In this document: piece after piece, positions 32,818-41,887 of the stretch | Position numbering within the stretch: position 1 is the stretch's first letter | Layout of the letters: every line of letters starts with the position of its first letter | Assembly (NCBI GenBank): GCA_026419805.1 | Contig: JAOSLS010000100.1 | Coordinates: forward strand, 22,902 to 86,901 | Direction of reading: 5' to 3' | DNA from: Ceratocystis colombiana | Taxonomy: Eukaryota > Ascomycota > Sordariomycetes > Microascales > Ceratocystidaceae | DNA: 64,000 bases | Position numbers and translations under genes: made by a program | Notes under the pieces: generated by a model | What the model saw: only the letters and a program-made list of their open reading frames with translations | Databases searched by the model: none | Told to the model about the DNA's origin: nothing

Positions 32818-35800
32818 ATGCGACGACGCCGAAAACTACTTGGAAGCTCTTCTTCCCATCTTCACCATGACACTGGCTGTAGCAGCCCCCCGGCAAGTAG
32901 ACTGCCCGCTGAGAAACTAGACGCCACGTCGGGGGTCTTCATCCCAGTATGTCTGAACATTCTGAGCATCCTCATGTTTCTGCGCTTCGGGGTCATTGTC
33001 GGCCAGATTGGCTTGCTTGGAATTGTCGGTGAGTTACGGGATATGCACTCACCCGCCACCCTTCCTCTCTCCACCGCCTTGTTTGGAAGCCTCTACTAAC
33101 ACCCCCGTTCCCCAAGGCCTCCTCCTCATTGCATACTCCATGAACTTCCTCACCGCGCTGTCGTTGTCTGCTATTGCCTCCAACGGCGAGGTCAAGGGCG
33201 GCGGTGCTTACTACCTGATCTCGCGGTCACTGGGCCCCGAGTTCGGCGGGTCGCTTGGCTTGCTCTTCTTCGTCTCGCAGGTCCTCAACACCTCGCTGAA
33301 TGTCGTCGGCTTGCTTGACTGCTTGAGGCTCAACTTTGCCGACTCGCTTCCCGACGGGTTCTGGGTCAACTACGCTCTTGAGACCGTGGTGCTCCTATTC
33401 TGCACGGCGATATGCGTGTCTGGGAGCTCTACCTTCACTAAGGCCAACAATGTCCTGCTTTTGATCCTTCTTGTCTCCGTCGCCAGCATCCCATTCTCCG
33501 CCATTTTCAAAGCCCCGTTTGTCGACGCCGAGCTGGGCGTGGAGTTTACTGGCGTCAGCCTGTCTACACTGTCCTCAAATCTTCTGCCCCATTTCGCAAA
33601 CGGCCACTACAATGGCGTGGGCACCTTTCGCGAGCTCTTTGGAATTTTATTCCCTGCTACCTCGGGTATATTTGCTGGCGCTTCCATGTCGGGGTACCTC
33701 CGAAACCCTAGCCATTCTATCCCGAAGGGCACACTGTGGGCCATGCTTGCTACGCTTGTCTGCTACCTGGTTGTCAGCATTGCCATGGCATCTAGCATCA
33801 CGCACGAATCTCTGATGAGTAACTTCAATGTTATTCTGCTGACCAACATCTCCGCCAAGCTGGTGATTGCCGGCGAATGCGTTGTCACTCTGTTCTCGGC
33901 GTTGATGGGTCTTCTGGCCGCAGCTAATTTGTTGCGCGCACTGGCTCGTGACAAGCTATTGCCCGGCATGGAGCCGCTATTTTCAAGGTTTACTAAAAGA
34001 GATGACGATCCTGCCCTGTTTCTTATGACCTATGCGCTTGCCCAACTGGCCCTGCTCGCCGACTTGAATCAGATTGCTACGCTGATTTCTATGGGATACC
34101 ACATGACATTCTTCATTATGAACCTAGCGTGTTTCCTGCTCAAGATTGGCGCAGCTCCTAATTTCCGGCCTGGCTTCAAGTTCTTCAACTGGCAGACAGC
34201 CGCGGCCGGTGCCGTATGCTCTGCCTTCACCATGTTCTTCATAAACGAGACATATGCGTCTGTGGCTGTCCTGCTGCTTGTGCTTTTGTTCGCCCTTTTG
34301 CACTATCTCTCGCCACCCAAGCGCTGGGGTGATGTCTCTCAGAACCTACTCTACCACCAGGTGCGCAAGTACTTGTTGCGCCTGCAGCCGGAGCACATTA
34401 AATTTTGGCGGCCGCATATAATTCTGCTGGTAAACGACCCGCGGTCTCAGGCTCCACTCATCCAATTTTGCAACTCCCTGAAAAAGGGGTCGCTTTACAT
34501 TCTCGGCCATGTCATTGTGACGGAGAACTTTGACTCATGCGTTCACGAGGCCAAGGTGCAGCAGATGGCATGGACAAGGTATATTTCGGAGTATTCCCGG
34601 CTCAAGGCCTTTGTCCAGTTGACTGTGTCTCCTTCCTTGACGTGGGGGGTGCGGAATTTGATACTCTCGGCCGGCCTAGGCGGCATGAAGCCTAATATCG
34701 CTATTCTTGGGTTTTATCGAACAGATAAGCATAAGCCTGCATACGGCGAGTCCGGGCAGCGCGACGCGGGCTCGAGATCAGTCTGGGGCGTAGCCGATCG
34801 GCCGAAAGATGCCAAGCAGGCCCCCGAGACTGGCAGGCCGTCGTCGTTGTTTCCAGGACCAGACGGCGGCGGTCTCCCAACCGATCACATCCGCGTTGAA
34901 GACTCCATGAAAGCAACCGAGTACATGACGATCCTCGAGGATTTGGCTCTGCGCTATAAGATCAACGTCGCCATTGGCAAGGGCTTTGAGAGTCTCGAAA
35001 TACCGCAGAAAAAGGCCAGCGGCGGGCATAAAAAGTACATTGACCTGTGGCCGATACAAATCTCTGCGGACGTCACGTCGCACGGGCGGTCAATACACAC
35101 GACAAACTTTGACACTTGTAAGTGGCTGAGCTTTTTCCTTCCTCCTTTCGTGACAACCAAAGACTCACATATTCCACCTCCTAGATACTCTCATTCTCCA
35201 GCTAGGATATATTCTCTGGTCTGTTCCAAACTGGAAGGCTGCGTACATGTTGCGCATCATGGTATTTGTCGAGTACGAAAATGAGGTCGATAAAGAGAAG
35301 GCAAGAGTCAAGGCATTGTTGGAAAAACTGCGTATTGATGCCGATATCCGTGTTTTCTGGCTGGCTAATGGCAGTCTTAGCACGTACAACTTGGTAGTTA
35401 ACGGCGTCTCTAGCGATAGTAAAGCCAAGCAACGGGTTCATTTTGCCTTGCGGAATGAGCCATGGTGGCATGAGATGCAGTTATATCGGAGCTTGCAGCT
35501 CCTCGAGGTTCATTCGTCGCCACGACAACATTTGCCTGGAAACACTACTGCCTATCGCCGGGGTAGCCTTTTCGCAGCCGCGACCGATTCCAAAGCAACA
35601 GTTGAGCGGTTCCGTAGACATAGCATCACCGACTTGCTTGCCAAGCCAAGTGTTTTCCAGCTTGCTCGATTAGGTGTGACGGTGGGAATCCACACAAACC
35701 ATCTTACGGGCGAGGTGGTTGAGAATGACGACGATGGCATGTACTTAGGTGGGAGGAGCCCAGGTAGTGGTGGCAGCGGTACTGACTATAGTGATGAAGA

Positions 35801-36686
35801 AGCTATCGAAGACTTTACCACCGATGACGAGGGTGGACCGGACGAGCGTAAAATCTCAGATGCCCTTTGCCAGCCCCTGCTCCGTGGCCCGCCCTCGTCT
35901 CTTTTTCAATCGTCTGCCTCCCTGGGACGAGCTCACTCGCGGGTTCTGCGAAGCTATGGTAGTGCCTCTTCTTCCTCCTGCGCAAACGAGCCTTCGGCTT
36001 CTCGGTGTTACGGCTCGTTCTCCGCTTTCACCGCCTTGACTCCAAAGCCGCGCCCGGCCTTGCCGCGCCAAAAATCGGCCGTCCGTTTCACGAGCAGACT
36101 TATGCCAGAGACCCTGACGAACGTTGATGCGGAGAGCAATATGGGCCGGTCTATCATGTTTGCCGAAGCTGCATCGCCGAACACCGACGCTATAGATGCA
36201 GGCGCTCTGATTACGGGGAGGGAGAAACAGAAGAACAAGAAGAAACCGAACAAAAAGGGCAAAAAAGACAAAAGGGACAAAAAGGCTCGTGCCAGCCTGC
36301 CGTCTGCATGCCGTTCTTCGCCTACTTCTACAAGCCTCGGACCACCGTCTATCCATGGCCCTAGTGGGCCTAGTCCAAAGCATGACCCACGGCCTCTTTC
36401 GTCTACGGGCCCCTCGGGCTCCGCATATTCTACGCAGCACATGAATCTTTCGTTCAATGATCTACCCAGCCGCGCCCAACACCTGATCTTGAACGAGCTG
36501 ATGGTCCAGCACAGCAAGCCTGACGCCGCAGTTCTGCTTTCCACGTTGCCGATCCCCGTCGAAGGGACCGGTGCCAGTGAGGAAGCTAGCCTAAGTTATC
36601 TGGAGGACGTCGATGTCCTGTGCAGCGACCTGCCGCCCACACTCCTAGTGCTGAGCAACCACATGACTGTAACAGTGGAGCTTTAA
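32818..36686 (+). CDS. VHC1: Vacuolar cation-chloride cotransporter
   Basis: Three exons (32818-33028, 33117-35117, 35185-36686) give 1237 residues. The start ATG opens a short basic N-terminus (MRRRRKLLGSSSS) ahead of the first membrane segment. About twelve hydrophobic helices follow. Typical cation-chloride cotransporter blocks are visible: NILSILMFLRFG in helix 1, GGGAYYLISRSLGPEFGG in helix 3, FPATSGIFAGASMSGYLRNP and ANLLRALARDKLLPG. A large soluble C-terminal domain contains FWRPHIILLV and MLRIMVFVEY, then a low-complexity tail with a lysine-rich run (36220-36290). Yeast Vhc1 sits in the vacuole membrane and moves K+ and Cl- together. The tail after about residue 930 is Ser-rich and less conserved. 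Confidence 0.93.
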
Positions 36687-37582
36687 AGGAAGAGGTAGGA
36701 AAGGCCAGAAGACGCCTCAGTAAGTATCTTTAATTTGTGATGCCTGCATGTTGATTGAGCGGATAGACGTCTAGACAACTCCAGTAACATGAACACCACA
36801 GCGTTAAATGTATTTAGTGGCATCTTCTACCAATGTATATGTGTGTCTGGAGAATGGGTAGTGTGTGGTTGGTATTGATCAGCCCTTGTTTCGTCTGATG
36901 GTCCGGGTCTCGGGCAAGGAGGCCATTTGTAGCTAGCTATTTATCGATGCTTACATTGCTGGCATGGATTGCCGAGCTATCATAATAATGAACTCCCTTG
37001 GTATGAGACCAACCAACCAATATAAGGCGCCTCCTATGGGGAGGGTAGCGTTTGTCCCTTGCTTCGGAGTTGGCCTGTCGTTTGGAGAGCCAATTAACAA
37101 GACGAGACAGGAAAGAAAAAAAGACAGGATAGGACAAGACAAGACAAGATGAGACAAGACAAGACAAGATGAGACAAGACAAGACAGGACAGGACAATGT
37201 AGGACAGTTTAGGACAAGTGAAAGGACGCATATCCAAGTCTAGTTGGTTGCCCGAGAGCATAGATGGTTGCTCAAGGGAGAGGGGGACAGCGGAATATTT
37301 GTACATTTTATATGTATATATACATATGTGTATCCCTTGAAATGGGGCAGCTACAAGATCTTTCAGTGCTGGAGGCTCTCCCTCCGGGCCCAAACCAAAC
37401 CAAGTGTATATCCGTTCTGCTTCTTGTTTCTCCTTTCTTGTTTTTTCTTTTCCTCTTTTCTCCTTCTTTCTTGTCATGTCTACTTGTCCTGTTGCGTTTC
37501 TTTCTCGACTGTCTTCCAGCTCGTTCTTCTATACATACACCCCCGAATTTGCATAGTGCAAAATCAAATCAAGACGTCAGCA
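36687..37582. other. Intergenic region with GACAA minisatellite
   Basis: Apart from the minisatellite the interval holds the presumed promoter and T/C-rich leader of the following gene. A frame continuous with the downstream protein opens at 37244, but the peptide there is hydrophobic and Cys-rich and does not look like coding sequence. Confidence 0.55.
37101..37219. repeat. GACAA-based minisatellite
   Basis: The tract is made of GACAA/GACAG pentamers with a higher-order 20-bp unit (three GACAA plus GATGA) repeated from 37133 about 2.8 times. The edges degrade into AGGACA variants. Confidence 0.85.
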
Positions 37583-38932
37583 ATGGCCGGTTTCACCTCC
37601 TCCACCACCTACAACGACCATCACAGCCACAGCCATTATTCATCCACTCCCTCTCGTAAGCCTGCATGGCTTTCACGCATCCGCACTCTAATCCCAGTGG
37701 TAGGCGCCCCGAACAATGCAGTACTACCTACATCGTCTCCGACGAGTGCACCACTCAATAACCGGAACTCAGACAGCCCGCTGGCAACGCCCGTTTCTCC
37801 AGTTTCCGCTTGTTTGCAAGAGCGCGACGAGAGCTTTTTCCCCTACAACGAGCCCGCCACAAAATCTGACTCTGCTTCCTCATCAGCTCTGAGCTCGCCT
37901 ACAAGCATTCAAAGTATGTCGTCACGCGCGACTAACGAGGCTAGCGAGCTGGCCGAGATTGGCCAGGCCTGCACTGTTTCTAGGCGAATAAGCAGCCCTC
38001 ATACCGTCCGCGTAGTGCAAGTTATATCATCGCCCTGGGCTGGCCATGGACAAGGTCGTAGGGGTAGTGGAAGAGGACTTGGAGACTACCCGCCAGGCGA
38101 CTGCCATTCCATTCGATCGCCACGCGTGCTTGACGGGGAGAAAGAAGAAAAGCGAGAGGTCCAGGATTTGGCGGGTGCAACACCCGAGAGACAAAGTCCT
38201 TTGCCTAGCGCTGCCAATGGCGAGCCTGAGCCGAGGGACAAGATTCACGGCCCGTTTCCAACCCCATTGACAAAAGTCACACCAATGTCCCCCGAATTAC
38301 CCCTGGCTCCGCGGGTTCTTGGCTCACACCACAAACGGAGTGGCATTGTGCAGCCGAAGCTTGATAGCGCGCGCCCGCCTATGCCGGTTCTGCACTCTCT
38401 ACATACTAGCCAGTCTATCCCCGCACCCAAGACTGTTGTAGAGCAGCCACTAAAAACTGCCGTGGCACTTGCTAGAAATCCAGCAAATGCAGCGCCTTTC
38501 CCGTTTAGCTTTGTCGCGGTGCAGCCATTTGAAAGTCCACAAACCGTAGGTACAAGGCCGGATGACGATGCGCTTTCAACGGAAAAGTTGACAGTGGCAA
38601 AAAGAAATAACTCCGCCAGGGAAAAGCCGCTTGTGGCAATAGACGGAGCTTTGCAAACGCTGGAGGTCCCCATAATAAACGTGATTCAATCATCCCAGCC
38701 CCAATGTTCCATGAAAGAGGGCGACTTAAACGACCATGACGACTCTGAAGACGACATCTATTCATCGTGGGCCGACTATTATTTTGACGATCGCAACTTT
38801 AGTCAGAGAAAAGAAAGCCATGTGGGCTCAACACCGCGATGCATCCCCAGTGCAACATTGCCGTCTTCATCTCAGCCTGCTATTTCAAGTCTCCAGGTAG
38901 AAAAATGCGACATGGTTTCGATCGAGTTGTAG
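37583..38932 (+). CDS. Disordered protein of unknown function, 449 residues
   Basis: This is an intronless ORF whose chosen start (MAGFTSSTTYND) follows GACGTCAGCA, a reasonable leader. I do not recognise it. The N-terminus is His/Ser-rich (DHHSHSHYSS), followed by a short basic block RKPAWLSRIRTLIP that looks conserved in style. The rest is Ser/Pro-rich and probably disordered. Near the C-terminus there is an acidic, aromatic block, DDSEDDIYSSWADYYFDDR, which could be a binding motif. No signal peptide or membrane helix is seen from this start. The stop is only 71 bp from the stop of the convergent UBC gene, with AATAAA at 38938-38943. The long open frame and protein-like blocks support a real gene. 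Confidence 0.7.
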   Translation: MAGFTSSTTYNDHHSHSHYSSTPSRKPAWLSRIRTLIPVVGAPNNAVLPTSSPTSAPLNNRNSDSPLATPVSPVSACLQERDESFFPYNEPATKSDSASSSALSSPTSIQSMSSRATNEASELAEIGQACTVSRRISSPHTVRVVQVISSPWAGHGQGRRGSGRGLGDYPPGDCHSIRSPRVLDGEKEEKREVQDLAGATPERQSPLPSAANGEPEPRDKIHGPFPTPLTKVTPMSPELPLAPRVLGSHHKRSGIVQPKLDSARPPMPVLHSLHTSQSIPAPKTVVEQPLKTAVALARNPANAAPFPFSFVAVQPFESPQTVGTRPDDDALSTEKLTVAKRNNSAREKPLVAIDGALQTLEVPIINVIQSSQPQCSMKEGDLNDHDDSEDDIYSSWADYYFDDRNFSQRKESHVGSTPRCIPSATLPSSSQPAISSLQVEKCDMVSIEL

Positions 38933-38937
38933 AGGAG

Positions 38938-38943
38938 AATAAA
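38938..38943 (+). terminator. AATAAA polyadenylation signal
   Basis: The canonical hexamer lies six bases after the stop of the disordered-protein gene. Transcripts ending downstream would run into the 3' end of the convergent UBC gene. Confidence 0.5.
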
Positions 38944-39003
38944 GAAAAGAGGCCTGTATAAAAAAATATTGACTGCTTTCAAGAACAATATCACTCTTTA
39001 CAT

Positions 39004-40162
39004 CTACATCATTATTAGAAGTCCGTCGAGGTACCCCCATCTGAGCAATAACGTAGCTAGTAAGCACACTAGGCCAGCAATGGCCATATCAATCCACTTG
39101 GGGATATCGTCGTCGTTGGCCACATATGCATTCATTGGCTGGACAGGCTGTCGGAAGTCTTGTAAATGGGGTTGGGGCTGTCTTTGAGCTCGCGCCTGGC
39201 CATTAAAAGCTGCAGATTGTTGGTGTTGTTCTTGTTGCTGCTGTTGGACCTGCTGGACTTGCTGAAGGTGGTGCTGGAGATGTTGTTGCAAGTGTCGTTG
39301 TACCTGATTTGCAAAAGCATTGCTCTCTTGATTTTCATATGCATGGCTAGCCGCAAGGGGCGCAGGTTGTGCTTGAACATTCTCAAATGGTAGCTGAGCA
39401 GCTGGTCTGGTGTCAACTGGTGCAGTTTGCACAAATCCTTCGGCCAACCGAGCCTCTTCGTCCGCATCCTCTTTCTCCTGATCAGTAATCGGCTTCTTCC
39501 CACTTGTTAACTCGTCTTTGAAGGCCAATTTCAGCTCGGAGGGCACTTCGACTAGCGGCGTAGAAGAGCCCGAATGTTTGGCGGCAGCAGCCTCGCATTC
39601 GCTCATGATTTCAGCATTGGTCTTGCGGCAAGTGGCGCAGCGAAAAGACGGAGAAGCAGCAGCCATGGATCGCTTGACGGAGTCTGAAGCATCAATGCCA
39701 CCCACCTGGCCATCAGCGCTTGTTTCCATGAAGCTTCGTAGGGCAACAAGCGCTGTCCGAATACCCCACGCCGGCTGCCATGTTTCCTCGTGAAATCCAC
39801 TGATGCTAAGACATATTTCGCGGTTGACCTCAAATCTGCCACTAGGCGTGGTGAAGCGGAAGTTTGGTGGTCTTAGAGGATACTGGGCTGGCAGCACGAT
39901 GCGCCCATGATACATGCCCTCGGAGAACGCGCTGTTAGGCGGGCCGCGAATGGTGAAATGCCATTCGAAAATGTCTGAATCAAGAGGCGCAGCAGTATAG
40001 TCTGCAGACGGAGAATCGGTGAGCTCCTTTGCTTCGCGCACTAGAGAAGGAAAGAAGGACAAAATGCTTAGTAAAACGTGGTCAGTACGGAGTTGGAGAC
40101 AGACACTCACTAATACGCCGCATAGTAGGTGAGCGGGGATTAAAAGGCTGTGCAGCGGCCAT
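39004..40162 (-). CDS. Tail-anchored ubiquitin-conjugating enzyme E2 (UBE2J type)
   Basis: Two exons (40162-40111, 40040-39004) give 362 residues; the junction reads SPTMRRI-MREAKEL. The UBC fold covers about residues 10-160 with the catalytic Cys94 in NREICLSISG. As in the UBE2J family, the usual HPN motif is replaced by a TPSGRFEVN segment. A long low-complexity linker rich in Gln and His follows. The last 28 residues contain a membrane helix (IDMAIAGLVCLLATLLL), so the protein is probably tail-anchored in the ER facing the cytosol. The family passes ubiquitin to ER-associated degradation ligases. It is closer to the UBE2J1 style than to short Ubc6 proteins, but I leave the symbol open. Confidence 0.93.
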
Positions 40163-41198
40163 GATGGTCAGGCAAGAAGAGAGAATAGTGACAATTTGCT
40201 AGTTGGATATACGGAGAACGAAGGAGAGAAGACTAGGCGGGAGATTTGACGTCTATTGGTAGGACAAGTAGAATGGCAGAATATATGTCGTCACGAGGAT
40301 TTGAGGGGGGCCTTAGTTGGTGATAAATAAATAAAAAGCAAGGGCCGGATGAGGATAAAAGGAAGAAGACAGAAAGAATGCAGAACGACAAGGACGCAAG
40401 GATATGAGAGAAAATAAAAAAAGGAAAGAAGAAAAAAGAAGAGAAGAAGAAGTGAAAAAAAGAATACAAATGTTGAAATGTTAAATGTCGAAATAGGATA
40501 GAAGCTTCAACATCACATGACCATTACGGCGTAGAATGCATCAAAGCACCTTCCTTAGATTTTCAGAAAGCGCGAGATACGGTAGGAAGTAGGCGGTAGC
40601 AGGTAGCTGCTTAAAACAACAAGAGAACCATTTGTAATTATATTGTTGGTGATGATCTGTTAACGGTGGACAATTCCAGAAACAAAGGCGAACAGAGCAA
40701 GCCCCACAAATACATACAGATAGCTAACTATAACTAACTATAGTACTAAATAGCAAGGGCCAGATGGAAATCCTTACCAACCTCAAACCTGTTTCACTGG
40801 GAGCTCTCAGACCAAGTCGTAAGCTAGCCTCTACACTTCTGGGGTGCGGCCAATAGCATTGCCGGCATTCTTATCGCCTTATCTTCCACCAATCACAGCG
40901 CTAGAGTATCTGGGCCAGACGTCAACTCTCCTTCTCAGAGGCTTCTTTATAAAGCGTCCAGCACATCACGACATCAAGGCCCCATCGCCCACGAATGTGG
41001 CTTGCTCTAAACAGAAAATCGCTCTTACTGTTGGTTTATCTCCCCCCGCCTTCGTCGCCATGTGCCCCTATTTCGTGGCCAAGCAACCTTACCTTCCTCT
41101 GGCCGGACCTGTGCAAAATTTGTGCTAACCACATCACCACCTGTTGTCCCCACCATTAGCCCCAGCCTCGCCTCTTCTCGAGAAAAGCCCTATTAACT
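40163..41198. promoter_or_regulatory. Shared promoter, UBC / complex I subunit
   Basis: The interval lies between two divergent start codons. Purine-rich tracts sit on the UBC side and a short AACTA repeat lies near 40726-40742. No gene is seen. Confidence 0.5.
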
Positions 41199-41495
41199 AT
41201 GTTTCCGCCGCGTCACAAGCCGCCCGTCCCGCATGTGGCTCCCATCTATCGCTTTACAGCGACAGCTCTCGGAGCTAGCATGTGGTTCTTCGTACGTCCC
41301 TCCCCGCTTCCCCACAAGGCAGCAAATCTGTCGCCATACGCGTCATATCACTAACACTAGTACCCTTTCTTAGTTGATGTACCGCGCGAAAAAGGACGGT
41401 GAGTCGGACATTTTCCAAGAACGCCACGTGTAGTATACTAATATTCTACTCCAGGAGCTGTCCTCATGGGCTGGAAGCACCCCTGGGACCATTAA
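41199..41495 (+). CDS. Complex I accessory subunit, NDUFB2-like, 52 residues
   Basis: Three tiny exons (41199-41291, 41374-41398, 41455-41495; introns 82 and 56 bp) encode 52 residues. The joined sequence contains ALGASMWFF, LMYRAKKDG and a final GWKHPWDH. This matches the conserved core of the NDUFB2 (AGGG) subunit of mitochondrial NADH:ubiquinone oxidoreductase, whose plant form has MWFWVLYRAKQDG and GWRHPWD. The protein would sit in the membrane arm of complex I with one helix. A typical cleavable presequence is not evident. Its exons are too short to appear as long ORFs and were found by joining splice sites. It shares an upstream region with the UBC gene. Confidence 0.82.
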
Positions 41496-41887
41496 ATGGC
41501 TCACAAAATCACAGACGCTAGGTCCAATCAAAGCGACTGCGTATGCAAACAAGACTACAGAATACCGCTCCGAATGATAGGACAGGATGCGGCGAGAGCC
41601 CGCTGGGCTTGCTACTTCAGTTAGAGCAGACCATTGCAGCACATATTAACACGGAACTATTTTCGTATTACTCTGTTGAAAAAAGAAAGATGCGTGCCAG
41701 AGGCTCTCACATGTGAAATTTCAATGCGTGGATATTTGGCTATGGATGCAGAACTGGCTAATGAGCCCACAGAAGAGAGATCGCAAGGCTATAAGATAGC
41801 TCGTGATGCGACCGCAAGAAAACTCTATTTGTATATATTCATGTGTGTGTGTGTGTGTGTGTGCGCATTCATGTCTCCTACTAGACT
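41496..41887. other. Convergent 3' region with TG repeat
   Basis: The interval lies between the stops of the complex I subunit and the P5B ATPase. It holds a (TG)11 microsatellite at 41842-41863 and no gene. Confidence 0.6.
41842..41863. repeat. (TG)11 microsatellite
   Basis: Twenty-two bases of uninterrupted TG dinucleotide lie 24 bp from the P5B ATPase stop codon, in its 3' untranslated region. Confidence 0.9.

Noticed and set aside
35856..36440. A 194-codon minus-strand ORF
   Set aside because: It mirrors the low-complexity tail of VHC1, is Arg-rich as expected for a shadow frame, and has no domain.
36937..37477. Minus-strand ORFs with repeated SCLVLSCLIL peptides
   Set aside because: They are translations of the GACAA minisatellite, not a membrane protein.
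37244..37582. N-terminal extension of the disordered protein
   Set aside because: The in-frame stretch is Cys/Phe/Leu-rich from a C/T-rich leader and does not match the composition of the rest; a good ATG exists at 37583.
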